Shown: one piece after another, positions 1-9,508 of the stretch | Numbering within the stretch: the stretch's first letter is position 1 | Layout: each line of letters begins with the position of its first letter | From: Chitinophaga deserti | GTDB lineage: Bacteria; Bacteroidota; Bacteroidia; Chitinophagales; Chitinophagaceae | DNA: 64,000 nucleotides | Assembly: GCF_003149455.1 (NCBI RefSeq) | Contig: NZ_QFFK01000003.1 | Coordinates: 1 to 64,000, forward strand | Reading direction: 5' to 3' | The notes under the pieces: generated by a model | Seen by the model: only the letters and a program-made list of their open reading frames with translations | Told to the model about the DNA's origin: nothing | Databases searched by the model: none | Program-made: the position numbers and the translations under genes

Positions 1-24
1 CTGGGCTATCGCTATGCGCTCTGA
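1..24 (+). CDS. Possible C-terminal tail of an upstream gene (partial)
   Basis: The first 24 bases read LGYRYAL followed by TGA. A tail of alternating hydrophobic and aromatic residues is what outer-membrane beta-barrel proteins often end with. Seven codons cannot identify a gene, and the other two plus-strand frames are also open for a short distance, so this is only a suggestion. Confidence 0.28.
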   Translation: MGYRYAL

Positions 25-211
25 ATCTGAATATTGGCTTTTTCTGCCCTGCGTCTTCTTCATAAAGGAAATTTAATTTAAACGTTATTAAATCCCTAAA
101 CTGTAAAGCCAATTTTGAAATAAGACAAAGTGCCGTTATCGGCCAATTGTGAAAATTTGTATCTGCAGAAGTGGTGTTGCAAAATAGAAAAACCAGTTAC
201 GGGCATAAAAA

Positions 212-238
212 AGGGCCATCTCGTGATGAGACAGCCCT
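212..238 (-). terminator. Rho-independent terminator after the GH95-type gene
   Basis: AGGGC (212-216) pairs with GCCCT (234-238), and TCTC/GAGA pair inside the stem. Read on the minus strand, the hairpin is followed by a TTTTT run. It lies about 20 bp beyond the stop of the last gene of the fucose operon, where a terminator is expected. Confidence 0.7.
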
Positions 239-260
239 GCAAATAATCTTTATTGCCTTT

Positions 261-2474
261 TTAAGGCTTCAAAACTGCCTTTTCTCCCTTTTTGAGGCGC
301 AAGGTTATCACATCGCCTTCAACAGCACCTTTAAGGGCCTGTAATTGCAAACCAGCCACATTCCTTTTCAGCTTCACGGTTTGCGCTCTTTCCGCATACA
401 CCGTTACCTGCTTCAGCCTTCCGTCCTGCATTTCTGCACTCACCAGGCAGCCGGATTCACTGCGGAGCTTCCTGAAAGCAACGCTTTTCCAGTCTGTAGG
501 TAAAGCCGGGAAAAGATGGATCACATTATCGTGCGTTTGCATCAACATTTCATGTACCCCCTGTGCATAGGCAAAATTACCTTCGAGGGTAAAGGGGCGG
601 TAGGTAAACCCGGAATATTGCCCGCCTTTCTGATCACCATTCAGGTGAAAGCTGTTGGAGGAAACGAAGTTGGAAGCAAACTTCCGGAGATAGCTGACGG
701 TGCTGTCGCCATTACCCGACTGAGCATAAAGCGAAGCCGCCCATGCAAAGGAATAACCTACCCAGGCACGCGTACCGTTTTTACTCATCCAAGCCAGTGA
801 GTTATCGATGAGCTGCCGGTCGGCCTCCCGCTGGTAAGACAATACTTTCAGCGGATAGATACCCATCAGCTGACTGTGATGGCGGTGGGAACCATCCAGC
901 GGGTGGCCCGGAGCAATATGCAGGCCTGTACTGTCGCCGTAAAGCGCCGGGTAATCCTGTAATGCCACCTGTGCTGAGGGAACATTCTTATCTCCGGCTG
1001 CTGCGGCAATTTCCGCGTAAGCCGTAAAGAAGAAACGTATGAGCGCCAGATCATAATTGGTGTAATCCTGGAACCAGGCTTTGATACTGTTATCATGGTA
1101 TTCCGGAGAAGAGCTTAGCGGGAGTTTGAATTGCCCCGTTACAGGATCTTTCACGCGGATGTTTTTAAGGAACATAGCCACTTCATCGAACCAGGGCTTG
1201 CAACGCTCGCGCAGGAACTTCTCATCGCCACTAAACTTCCACTGCCAGTAAAAATGCTGCGCCAGCCATGCTGCTACAGTAGGGCTCATGGAATACTGAA
1301 TCCAGCCACCCATGGGCTTCCCGGAAATAGTATTTACCCCGGGTACATTGAGTCCTTCCACACCAAAGTAATGCTTCGTGTAGCGTGCATTCTCTGCCTT
1401 CGTGTTCCAGAGCCAGTTGGTAAAGCCTTCGGTAAGGTCTGTATGATTAGCGGTGTAGCCCGGCCAGTAGCTGAGCTGGGTATTGAGATCGTGGTGGAAA
1501 TCGCCTTTCCAGGGAGGGAGGTTCCCATTGTCGGCCGTCCATACCGCCTGCAGGGAAATAGGCGGCGTATGCGCACGTGCCACGCTGCCAAACTTATACA
1601 TATCGAGGTAGTACTCTTTTTCCAGCAATGGCTCGGGGAGGGTGATGGAAGAGCGGTCCCAGTAAGACTTCCACCATGCCGCATGGCTTTCCCAGGATTG
1701 CTTTGTGTTACCTGCTGCTGCGGGTAATACTGCTTTCTTATCGTTGGAGATGGTCCAGCTGCCGGAGGTTTTACCATTTGCTTCCTTCCATTCCACCAGT
1801 ACTTCGTAGTAATGCCCTTCGTAAGTGGGCTGGTGATAGCGGATGGAGTTCCCTTCCTTCGTTACTGTACCCTGCTGATAACCCAGCCGGGAAAGGCTAT
1901 GCCCTTCCACGCTATTCGCATCACCGGATCTCTTTTCAGAAAAATACGTGGGTGCGATCAGTTCCAGTTTGAAAGGCGCACCTTCCAGCGTGAACATTCC
2001 ATAGTCATTTTTAGCATGTACATAAGTCCGGAAGATGGCGCCGGATGCAAAACGCGCTTCATGCAGCCCGGTACGGATATCCAGTTCACCGGACACTGCA
2101 TCGCCCCAACCGGTCATATCCAGTTCCATGGCAGCACCGGGTATTTTAGTAGGTGCGGCGTTTGCTTCATAGGGCACGTCACCCAGTTCCTGCACGGGTC
2201 TGTAGTCTTTTTTCTTTACCTGTTCAATAACGTAGGAGAACTTCAGCTGATCGATTTTAGGCATGGGGCGATCGTCCCAGAGGTCTACCCTGTCCAGCGA
2301 GAAGCGCAGTTTCCCGGCTTTCTGCCAGATGAGGGCGCCGATCATACCATTCCCCAAAGGCATGGCTTCGTCCCAGCGGGCAGGGAGCGCCACATGCTTC
2401 AGGTTATGTTCCGGTTTAGGTTGTGCCTGCGCGTTAGCCGCGGCCAATAAAAGTAGTAGCAATGCTTTTTTCAT
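261..2474 (-). CDS. Secreted GH95-type alpha-L-fucosidase/galactosidase-like glycoside hydrolase
   Basis: A 737-aa exported enzyme of the (alpha/alpha)6-barrel type, most like GH95, whose characterised members release alpha-1,2-linked L-fucose or L-galactose from glycan ends. Visible features are a signal peptide (MKKALLLLLLAAANAQA), the N-terminal PLGNG motif near residue 39, the barrel segment PPWKGDFHHDLNTQLSYW near 320-337, and an SSPEY segment that probably holds the general acid. The ATG at 2474 is chosen because it puts the signal peptide at the N-terminus; an ATG 54 bp further upstream adds an implausible leader. In GH95 the LNINTQ segment carries two Asn that help activate water; here the first is Asp. 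It is the last gene of the fucose operon, consistent with trimming fucosylated glycans together with the two GH29 enzymes. GH95 assignment is likely; the exact linkage is unknown. Confidence 0.78.
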   Translation of the reverse strand: MKKALLLLLLAAANAQAQPKPEHNLKHVALPARWDEAMPLGNGMIGALIWQKAGKLRFSLDRVDLWDDRPMPKIDQLKFSYVIEQVKKKDYRPVQELGDVPYEANAAPTKIPGAAMELDMTGWGDAVSGELDIRTGLHEARFASGAIFRTYVHAKNDYGMFTLEGAPFKLELIAPTYFSEKRSGDANSVEGHSLSRLGYQQGTVTKEGNSIRYHQPTYEGHYYEVLVEWKEANGKTSGSWTISNDKKAVLPAAAGNTKQSWESHAAWWKSYWDRSSITLPEPLLEKEYYLDMYKFGSVARAHTPPISLQAVWTADNGNLPPWKGDFHHDLNTQLSYWPGYTANHTDLTEGFTNWLWNTKAENARYTKHYFGVEGLNVPGVNTISGKPMGGWIQYSMSPTVAAWLAQHFYWQWKFSGDEKFLRERCKPWFDEVAMFLKNIRVKDPVTGQFKLPLSSSPEYHDNSIKAWFQDYTNYDLALIRFFFTAYAEIAAAAGDKNVPSAQVALQDYPALYGDSTGLHIAPGHPLDGSHRHHSQLMGIYPLKVLSYQREADRQLIDNSLAWMSKNGTRAWVGYSFAWAASLYAQSGNGDSTVSYLRKFASNFVSSNSFHLNGDQKGGQYSGFTYRPFTLEGNFAYAQGVHEMLMQTHDNVIHLFPALPTDWKSVAFRKLRSESGCLVSAEMQDGRLKQVTVYAERAQTVKLKRNVAGLQLQALKGAVEGDVITLRLKKGEKAVLKP

Positions 2475-2575
2475 ACAATAATAAGTTAGGTAAAAAAAGT
2501 GCAACCCGTAAAATACGAACAAATGCATCCCGAAAACTCGGGATGCCTGCTTTGGGAACGTTTTCTCGAAAAGTA

Positions 2576-4078
2576 TTATCGTCTATTCGTATCAATCACG
2601 GATATCTCATAAATAGATGGCAGGTTGGAAGCCTTCAGCACCCGGAAGCGCAGGGCATCCGTTTTGTAGTGCTTCGGCAGCCGTATCACCTTACAGTCAC
2701 CCATAGGCTCATGGCCCAGGTAAATGGTAATCCAGTTACCATGCTGCCTGATATCTACTGCATACTCCTGGATGCGCGGTAGGCGCACCTGAGAAAAGCC
2801 GTCTGGCAGCCCTTTCACATCTTTAAATTCAAAAATGCTGATCTTATTAAATGCTTCCGCAGGGTCCAGCGAAATCTCCAGCGAAGCCAGTGTGTCTGAC
2901 GAAGCCCAGCGGCTTTCCAGGTTACCATCCGTCACTTTATTGCCATCGTATTCCCCTTTCTTATCGGAGGGATATACGCTGGTGGCGGTAGCCGGGCGGC
3001 GCTCGGAAATGAACTTACCGTTTACAGGAAGCGGCTTGTTAGGCGCAAGCCCCAGGCGTTTGCCCAGCTCAATGGCGGCCAGTACTTCGTACTCACGGAT
3101 GCGGCCTGTTTGATCGGGCGGGATGTTCATCACGAGGCAGTTGTTATTATGCGTGCTCCAGTAAAACAGTTCCTCCATCTCATCCAGCTCCCGCACCGGC
3201 AGCTGTGCCGATTTCTGGAACCAGTTCCAGCGGTGGCTGATGCAGATAGTAGCCTCGAAAGGCATGTAGTAAGATTTGCCTTCGTGGAGGTACTGCTTCT
3301 TATCGAACCGTGTAACAATCGCAGGGTCCCAGAGCCGGAAATCGGAAGGGAAATACTGGAAGAAATACTTGTTGTCTTCTGTCATCACTGAAGGCCGGGT
3401 GTAGCTGCGCTTCCCTTCTTCATTCACGATGGTGTGGTTCACACTCACGGCACATGCAGGGTTATATTTCTTCACCAGCGCATACACCTGGTCTATCCCC
3501 CAGTCTTCGGGCTTACGATCCCAGCCACCATCGAGCCACAGCTCGCAGATGGGGCTGTACTTGGTAAAGAGCTCCGTGAGCTGGTTCTTCATGTAATCGA
3601 TATACACCTGCGGGTTCTTGTCTTTGTACGACGGTGCGTGGCGGTCCCACAGGGAATAATAGATCGCGAACTGCAATCCGTATTTCTTACAAGCTTCGGC
3701 TACCGCCTTCACCACATCGGTTTTCACGGGTGAGGAAGCCACGTCGTATTCGGTGTATTTGCTATCCCAGAGGCAGAAGCCATCGTGGTGCTTGGTAATG
3801 AGCAGCACATACCGGAAGCCGGCTTCTTTGGCTGTGCGTACCCACTGTTCGGGATCGAGGTTAGTGGGATTGTATTTGTCTACCGGAATAGTACCGTCCG
3901 ACCATTCCACATCCGCAAAGGTGTTCACCCCGAAGTGGATGAACATACCATATCCGCGTTTGATCATGGCCTGCTGGGCAATACTGGGTTTCGTTCCGGG
4001 CATCTGCTGCGCCGAGGCGCCGAGCGTAGTAAGGAGGAGCGCCAGAACGGCAGTCCATCGGTTACGCAAATTATACAT
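2576..4078 (-). CDS. Alpha-L-fucosidase, GH29, with C-terminal discoidin-like domain
   Basis: A 500-aa secreted GH29 enzyme that hydrolyses terminal alpha-L-fucosides with retention. The signal peptide is residues 1-25 (ending ASAQQ). The barrel shows GYGMFIHFG near 43, the diagnostic HHDGFCLW at 97-104 and the probable nucleophile Asp183 in ELWLDGGW. From about residue 350 the sequence changes to a beta-rich module (ATSVYPSDKKGEYDGNKVTDG, then SRWASSD) typical of F5/8-type C/discoidin carbohydrate-binding domains. A GTG lies three codons upstream; the ATG at 4078 is preferred. The gene follows the mutarotase at short distance. Exact linkage preference cannot be read from sequence. Confidence 0.9.
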   Translation of the reverse strand: MYNLRNRWTAVLALLLTTLGASAQQMPGTKPSIAQQAMIKRGYGMFIHFGVNTFADVEWSDGTIPVDKYNPTNLDPEQWVRTAKEAGFRYVLLITKHHDGFCLWDSKYTEYDVASSPVKTDVVKAVAEACKKYGLQFAIYYSLWDRHAPSYKDKNPQVYIDYMKNQLTELFTKYSPICELWLDGGWDRKPEDWGIDQVYALVKKYNPACAVSVNHTIVNEEGKRSYTRPSVMTEDNKYFFQYFPSDFRLWDPAIVTRFDKKQYLHEGKSYYMPFEATICISHRWNWFQKSAQLPVRELDEMEELFYWSTHNNNCLVMNIPPDQTGRIREYEVLAAIELGKRLGLAPNKPLPVNGKFISERRPATATSVYPSDKKGEYDGNKVTDGNLESRWASSDTLASLEISLDPAEAFNKISIFEFKDVKGLPDGFSQVRLPRIQEYAVDIRQHGNWITIYLGHEPMGDCKVIRLPKHYKTDALRFRVLKASNLPSIYEISVIDTNRR

Positions 4079-4106
4079 AGGTTTCACTTTTTCGTTGGTT
4101 GACGGT

Positions 4107-4511
4107 TTAGGGCAGATGCATCACTTCTTCGAGCTTCGACCAGGTTTCGCCGGCAGCAGCCGCATCGGGTAAAGGAATCTGCGTAGGTGCGGTTTCTCTC
4201 CACCAGCGCTGGGTGGCAGAATCGGCAGCCATCTTTTTCATATCCGCGGCAAAATCATCGCCCGTATATTCAAAGTAACTGAACAGCAAACTTTTTCCGT
4301 CTACTTCCTTCATATAAATGGAGTAATTGCGAATATTGCATGCCCCGATCGTTTTCACCACCTCCGGCCATACATTGGCATGCAGCTGCTTGTAATAAGC
4401 AATCTTATCGGGGCGGATGCCTGTTACCATGCCAAACCTTTCCACTTTCCGCTCAGCACATCCGCCTGCAGTAAAGGCTACAGCCAGTAAAAGAATCAAT
4501 AGCTTATTCAT
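4107..4511 (-). CDS. Lipoprotein sugar mutarotase, L-rhamnose mutarotase (RhaM/RhaU) family
   Basis: A 134-aa protein of the L-rhamnose/L-fucose mutarotase family, which interconverts alpha and beta anomers of 6-deoxyhexoses. Family hallmarks are RFGMVTGIRPDKIAYYKQLH, the VWPEV segment with the preceding catalytic-type His, NYSIY, and the final part with paired Trp (QRWWRET). Unlike the usual cytoplasmic enzyme it begins with a lipoprotein signal peptide, MNKLLILLLAVAFTAGGC, so it is probably anchored in the envelope. It lies between two fucosidase genes, which fits anomer interconversion of freshly released L-fucose before uptake. The substrate is inferred from context. Confidence 0.85.
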   Translation of the reverse strand: MNKLLILLLAVAFTAGGCAERKVERFGMVTGIRPDKIAYYKQLHANVWPEVVKTIGACNIRNYSIYMKEVDGKSLLFSYFEYTGDDFAADMKKMAADSATQRWWRETAPTQIPLPDAAAAGETWSKLEEVMHLP

Positions 4512-4527
4512 AAACGTGGTTTAAAGT

Positions 4528-5838
4528 TCAAAGTACGGGCAACTGCTCCACATTACCATCGAGGGTAAGCTCGATAACATACACAAGTGTTCCTGCAGGT
4601 TGGGTTGGCAGGTGGATAACAAGCTCCCCATTAGCAGTTTCTGTTTTCACGGCAGCACCGCCCAATACATTTGCTTTGCGTACCTCACGGCCGGGAAGGG
4701 CTTTCAGCTTCAAAGTACCGTTACCGGGCTTCATGATGTGCAGGTATACTTTATTACCCTTGCGTGTGGCGGCAAAGTTTTCGTCGTGCGCCCAGGGACC
4801 GCCCATGGTGCCATATACCGCAGCACCATTCTTCTGTAGCCATGTTCCCATTTCGCGGAGGCGTGCAGCCTGACGGGCCTCGATACGGCCATCGGCCATT
4901 GGGCCCACGTTCAGCAGCAGGTTACCGTTACCACCCACACTGCGGGACAGGATATCGAGCAGGGTCTGGAGCGACTTCATCTGATCGTTCGCCTTCCATG
5001 CCCATTGCCTGCAGATGGTGAAGCAGCTTTCCCATGGCATATCCATATTCATTTTACCCACTACCTGCTCGGGCGTATCGTAATCCCCCACCATTTTGGA
5101 AACATCGATCTTCTTGTTTTCCATGGCGGCAAACTCTTTACCCAGGCGGTTATTGGTAATAACGTTGGGGTTCAGCTCCTTGAGGTAAGCGTATATTTCC
5201 TTACCCATTTCATCTGTCCAGGGCTGCTCCCACTGGCCGTCGAACCACAGTACGTAGGGGTCGTATTTGGTGACCAGCTCTTTCAGCTGGTTCTTCATAT
5301 ACGCCACGTACTTCTTCATATCCGATTTGGGATCGATCTTGGGATCGTTGGGATTATGGATAGGATAATCGGGATGGTACCAGTCGCATACGGAATAGTA
5401 GATACAGAATTTGAGGCCCTGTTTTTTACAAGCCGCAGCCAGGGCACCCACAATATCCTTTTTGTAAGGCGTGGAAGCGATATCGTATTCCGTGAAAGCA
5501 GAAGGCCAGAGGCAGAAGCCGTCGTGGTGACGGGCGGTGATGGTGATATATTTCATCCCCGCGTCTTTGGCGATCTTCACCCATTCGTCTGCATTAAACA
5601 ATACGGGGTTGAATTCGCGGAACAGCTGATCATATTCAGCAGCAGGAACCTGATCGCTGCGCGACCAGCCTATTTCCGTACCCCGGAGGCTTACAGGCCC
5701 CCAGTGGATGAACATGCCAAAACGCTTGTCCATAAATTCTTTCATAACGGCAGGACTCGTCTTAACAGGTACCTGGGCAAATAAGGCACTGTGGCAGCAA
5801 AGCGCCAGCAGAAAAATGCATAGTTTCTTCATCATCAT
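4528..5838 (-). CDS. Alpha-L-fucosidase, GH29
   Basis: A 436-aa secreted GH29 enzyme. Signal peptide about 1-21 (ending HSALFAQ), RFGMFIHWGP near 39, HHDGFCLW at 104-111 and the nucleophile Asp200 in VLWFDGQW. The C-terminal part (GRIEARQAARLREMGTWL, then a beta-sandwich) is the normal GH29 ending, with no extra binding module, unlike the paralogue two genes downstream. Three consecutive Met codons start the frame, so the start could shift by two residues. It sits 14 bp after the symporter gene and is almost certainly co-transcribed. Having two GH29 types and one GH95 type in one operon suggests several fucose linkages are attacked. Confidence 0.92.
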   Translation of the reverse strand: MMMKKLCIFLLALCCHSALFAQVPVKTSPAVMKEFMDKRFGMFIHWGPVSLRGTEIGWSRSDQVPAAEYDQLFREFNPVLFNADEWVKIAKDAGMKYITITARHHDGFCLWPSAFTEYDIASTPYKKDIVGALAAACKKQGLKFCIYYSVCDWYHPDYPIHNPNDPKIDPKSDMKKYVAYMKNQLKELVTKYDPYVLWFDGQWEQPWTDEMGKEIYAYLKELNPNVITNNRLGKEFAAMENKKIDVSKMVGDYDTPEQVVGKMNMDMPWESCFTICRQWAWKANDQMKSLQTLLDILSRSVGGNGNLLLNVGPMADGRIEARQAARLREMGTWLQKNGAAVYGTMGGPWAHDENFAATRKGNKVYLHIMKPGNGTLKLKALPGREVRKANVLGGAAVKTETANGELVIHLPTQPAGTLVYVIELTLDGNVEQLPVL

Positions 5839-5852
5839 AACGTTTAATCTAA

Positions 5853-7493
5853 TTATCTGAATATCCAGTACAGCGCTGCCATGATAAAAAGTAACAGGCC
5901 GGATAATAACTTATAATTCCCGATCCCGTTCCAGCCTTTGCTTTGCAGCGGCTCACGGAACGAGCGCCAGTAGAGTGCCGAGCTTTGCTCCGTATGCACC
6001 ACGCGGTAGCGGAAGGAGAAAAAGACCTGCATGGCAACACAGGCGAGGAAGAGATAGAAAGCCATCATCATGAATGGAATGCTGCCGAGGGGATTGGCCG
6101 GCCATAATTTGTTGACCGCATACACTACGGCACCCAGTAAAGAACCCAGCCACAGCGTATACTGTGCAGATTTAGCAGAAGCCCCCGACCAGAATATACC
6201 CAGTAAAAACACACAGGTAATAGGCGGAGCGATGTGGGCAATCACATCATTGATACCCTCAAACAGGCTCTGGTAACGGTTCAGTAACGGCAGCAGGGTG
6301 ATGGACAGCAGCAGTGCAATACCCGACGACCAGCGGCCCACTTTCACCAGCTTTGCATCACTCGTATCCGGCCGGAAGCGTTTGTACAGATCGAAGCTGG
6401 CCAGCGTGGCAATGGAGTTCAACGCGCCTGCAATCTGGCTCATTAGTCCGGACAGCAGCGCGGCTACCAGCACACCAATTAGACCCGAAGGTAGCAGCTG
6501 TGTAATCATGAGCGTGTAAATCCCTTTACTGTTTACGGTATCGGTACCGGCTTCACGCAGTGAGCTGAGATCGAGCGCACCGGATTGATACAGCGCCCAG
6601 GCAAAGAGGCCCGGCATTACAAAAATGAAGACCGGCAATATTTTGATGAACCCGCAGAAGAGCGCGCCCACACGGGCATGGTTCTCATCTTTAGCACCCA
6701 GTACCCGCTGCACGATGGTTTGGTCGGCACACCAGTACCAGATACCCAGAATGGGATAACCGAGGAACACCGCAATCCACGACATGCCGGAAGCATCTCC
6801 CATCGGGCGCATCATGCTCAGCTTATCGAGGGAGCCCTTATTGGCAAGTACCGCTTCCATAGGTTCCCATCCGCCCATTTTATTCCAGGCAGCCACGGTA
6901 ATAATCACCGCTCCCACGAGCAGTACGATGCTCTGGATCGACTCTGTCACCACCACGGCACGGAGACCGCCTACGATGGTATACAGCCCTGTAAGGGCGG
7001 CAATCACGATGATGCTGACGTACATGTCTATCCCGAACAGTGTTTCCAGTACAATGCCACCGGCGAGGAAAGAAAATGCGATGTGAATGATGATGGCGGA
7101 GATGATGGATACAAAAGCCAGCCAGTCGCGGCAGGCCCGGTTATACCGCCTCTCCAGGAAATCGGGCAATGTAGGCACGCCTGATTTGATATAAAAAGGC
7201 ACGAAGAACAGCGCGAGCAGTATCAGCGTGAAGGCGGCCATCCATTCGAAGTTGCCGTTCAGCAATCCCGTATCGAAGCCGCTTTGTGCGAGGCTCACGA
7301 GGTGCAGGCAGGAGATGTTGGTGGCAAAGAGGGCGAGGCCTATCATGGGCCAGCGCAGCGTTTTGCCTGCCAGAAAATATTCTCCGGAGCCTTCCCCGGC
7401 AGCGCTTTTTTTGCGCATGCCCGTCCACAGTCCGATGCCTACAATGAGCAGGATGTAACTGATGGTGATGATGATATCGGCGGTACTGATCAT
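5853..7493 (-). CDS. Sodium:solute symporter (SSS/SGLT type), probable L-fucose importer
   Basis: A 546-aa polytopic membrane protein with about 13-14 hydrophobic segments. The N-terminus (ADIIITISYILLIVGIGLW), the GEYFLAGKTLRWPMIGLALF segment, the TNIS motif and TIVGGLRAVVVTESIQ are typical of SGLT-like Na+/sugar symporters of Bacteroidota. The start codon overlaps the stop of the L-fuconate dehydratase gene by 4 bp (ATGA), so translation is probably coupled. Its place in a fucose catabolic operon suggests import of L-fucose across the inner membrane; the cargo is inferred. Confidence 0.9.
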   Translation of the reverse strand: MISTADIIITISYILLIVGIGLWTGMRKKSAAGEGSGEYFLAGKTLRWPMIGLALFATNISCLHLVSLAQSGFDTGLLNGNFEWMAAFTLILLALFFVPFYIKSGVPTLPDFLERRYNRACRDWLAFVSIISAIIIHIAFSFLAGGIVLETLFGIDMYVSIIVIAALTGLYTIVGGLRAVVVTESIQSIVLLVGAVIITVAAWNKMGGWEPMEAVLANKGSLDKLSMMRPMGDASGMSWIAVFLGYPILGIWYWCADQTIVQRVLGAKDENHARVGALFCGFIKILPVFIFVMPGLFAWALYQSGALDLSSLREAGTDTVNSKGIYTLMITQLLPSGLIGVLVAALLSGLMSQIAGALNSIATLASFDLYKRFRPDTSDAKLVKVGRWSSGIALLLSITLLPLLNRYQSLFEGINDVIAHIAPPITCVFLLGIFWSGASAKSAQYTLWLGSLLGAVVYAVNKLWPANPLGSIPFMMMAFYLFLACVAMQVFFSFRYRVVHTEQSSALYWRSFREPLQSKGWNGIGNYKLLSGLLLFIMAALYWIFR

Positions 7494-8719
7494 ACGTGGT
7501 TTATTAAGTCGCAGCTGCTGCCTGGTTCCTGCGGGGTTACATACACTCCGTTTTCGATTTTAACCGGATGCAGGAAATGTTCTTTCAGGTGCGGGATATG
7601 TTCGAGGAACAGGGCCTCATGGCCCATGGCGATGTGGTTGAATAAAACGAGATGCTGATGCAGCTGCCCCATATCTCCAACGTGCGGTACCACCGGCACG
7701 CCGAACTTTTTACAGAGCAGGCTGATGGTGATGAACTCACTCACCCCTCCCACCCTTACGGCATCCACCTGCATAAAGCCGGCGCAGGCAGACTGCAGGT
7801 AGTTCTTAAAGATGATCCGGTTAGGCACATGCTCGCCCAATGCCAGTTTAACCGGCGCTACAGCCCTGGCGAGTGTAACATGGGCCTGCACATCATCGGG
7901 GTGCGTAGGCTCTTCCACCCAGTAAGGATGCATCGCTTTCAGCTCATTGCAGATGGATATTGCCTGCGGGAGGTTCCATTGCTGATTGGCGTCGAGCATC
8001 ACCTTTACATTATCACCAACAGTATCGCGGACGATGTTGGCACGGCGGATATCGCGTTGGGGATCGGCAGAGCCTACTTTCAGCTTCATGGCGCCAAAGC
8101 CCTGATCAAGCGCGCGCTTACAATTCTCACGTACCTTTTCATCATCGTAATTGAACCAGCCCACGGAAGTATCGTATCCGGGGTACCCCTTTTCCAGTAT
8201 AGCCATGCGGCTGGCAGCGGTATCCGCAGTTTCGGTGAGCATAGCGATGGCTTCTTCGCGGGTAAGCACATCTTCGAGGTAAGAAAGGTCGAGGGTATTA
8301 ACGATGGCTTCCGGGGAGAGACTGATCAGCAGTTTCCACAGCGGCACACCGCGTTTTTTGGCCCAGAGGTCGTAGCAGGCGTTGGTAACTGCCGCCAGCC
8401 CCAGGTGCACCACCCCTTTATGGGGGCCCAGCCAGCGGAATTGTTGTTCATTACTCAGTTTACGGAACGTATCCCCGAAGCCATGCATTACGGATTCAAT
8501 ATCCTGGCCACGGAGGGTATCGGCATAAAACTTAGCGGCCCGGCAAACGAGGTCGTTGCCTTCCCCGAGTGTAAAAGCCAATCCGGTTCCGGAGAGGCCC
8601 TGCTCGTCGCGCAGGTGCGTAACGGCGTAGGCGTATTGCGGATCTTTGTGAACAGCGTCGCTGCCGGCACCATTTTTCAGGTCGAACCGGGCATCGCTGA
8701 TGTCGATGTTATTTATCAT
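7490..8719 (-). CDS. fucD: L-fuconate dehydratase, enolase superfamily
   Basis: A 409-aa enolase-superfamily enzyme that dehydrates L-fuconate to 2-keto-3-deoxy-L-fuconate; family members can also use D-arabinonate because of shared stereochemistry. Key residues are visible: the KLK motif (Lys212/Lys214), metal ligands Asp243 (LDANQQW), Glu269/270 (WVEEP) and Glu296 (ALGEH), and the catalytic-base His346 in VVPHVGDMGQLH. The N-terminal capping domain carries FRWLGPHKGVVHLG. Length is close to the family norm. It is the second gene of the operon, 15 bp after an SDR gene, and overlaps the symporter gene. The remaining oxidative steps (lactonase, C4 dehydrogenase or aldolase) are not all encoded beside it. 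Confidence 0.9.
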   Translation of the reverse strand: MINNIDISDARFDLKNGAGSDAVHKDPQYAYAVTHLRDEQGLSGTGLAFTLGEGNDLVCRAAKFYADTLRGQDIESVMHGFGDTFRKLSNEQQFRWLGPHKGVVHLGLAAVTNACYDLWAKKRGVPLWKLLISLSPEAIVNTLDLSYLEDVLTREEAIAMLTETADTAASRMAILEKGYPGYDTSVGWFNYDDEKVRENCKRALDQGFGAMKLKVGSADPQRDIRRANIVRDTVGDNVKVMLDANQQWNLPQAISICNELKAMHPYWVEEPTHPDDVQAHVTLARAVAPVKLALGEHVPNRIIFKNYLQSACAGFMQVDAVRVGGVSEFITISLLCKKFGVPVVPHVGDMGQLHQHLVLFNHIAMGHEALFLEHIPHLKEHFLHPVKIENGVYVTPQEPGSSCDLINHV

Positions 8720-8734
8720 GAAACAAAAAGAATA

Positions 8735-9508
8735 TCAGATCAGTGTCCTGTACCCCAGCTCTGCGCCCCCTGTTACCGGCAGGATGCATCCGGTCATGAA
8801 CCGTGCGGCATCACTGAGCAGGAAAACGCATGCATCTGCGATCACATCACCGGCAGGCATGGCACCCAAAGGCTGCAGTTGATCGAGGTAGCGCTGCATG
8901 GCTTCGGGATTGGGCTGTTCGCGGCTCCAGGCTTCCAGCATAGGCGTGCGGATGGCAGCAGGGGCTACCGCGTTTACCCTAATACCGTCTGGCGCATAAT
9001 CGAGCGCCATGGCTTTGGTTAAGGCGTTCACCGCACCTTTGGTGGCTACATAAGCGGCATGGTTATCCTGCCCGATGCTGCCTACCAGTGAGCTGGTGTG
9101 TAAAATGCTGCCTTTGGAAGCGCGGAGCATACCGATGCCATGACGGGTGGTGAGGTAGATGCTTTTGAGGTTCACCCGCATGAGGGCTTCCCATTCATCG
9201 TCCTCCGTATCGTGCAGGGCTTTGGCGGGCTTTGCAAGTCCGGCGTTGTTATGGATGGCATCCAGCCGGCCGTATTGCTCCCGGATAGCGGTAAACAAGG
9301 CGCTTACCTCCGCATCGGATGTTACGTTGCACTGCCGGAAATCATGACCATTGCCGGAGAGTTGCAGCATTTTAGCTTCGCCCGGTTGCTGCAAGTCAGC
9401 GATACATACTTTAGCACCCGCAGCCGCATATGCTTTGGCGCATTCCCATCCGATACCGTCGGCTCCACCAGTGAGCAGGATCACTTTATCTTTCAACATA
9501 TCTTTCAT
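8735..9508 (-). CDS. SDR-family dehydrogenase of the fucose operon
   Basis: A 257-aa classical short-chain dehydrogenase: TGGADGIG for NAD(P) binding, NNAG, active-site Ser in HTSSLVGS, YVATK (YxxxK intact), and a PVTGGAELGY ending. As the first gene of an operon with L-fuconate dehydratase it probably acts as L-fucose dehydrogenase or as 2-keto-3-deoxy-L-fuconate 4-dehydrogenase; sequence alone does not decide. A second ATG three codons in is possible. It is transcribed from a 255-bp intergenic region shared with the divergent AraC gene. Confidence 0.85.
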   Translation of the reverse strand: MKDMLKDKVILLTGGADGIGWECAKAYAAAGAKVCIADLQQPGEAKMLQLSGNGHDFRQCNVTSDAEVSALFTAIREQYGRLDAIHNNAGLAKPAKALHDTEDDEWEALMRVNLKSIYLTTRHGIGMLRASKGSILHTSSLVGSIGQDNHAAYVATKGAVNALTKAMALDYAPDGIRVNAVAPAAIRTPMLEAWSREQPNPEAMQRYLDQLQPLGAMPAGDVIADACVFLLSDAARFMTGCILPVTGGAELGYRTLI

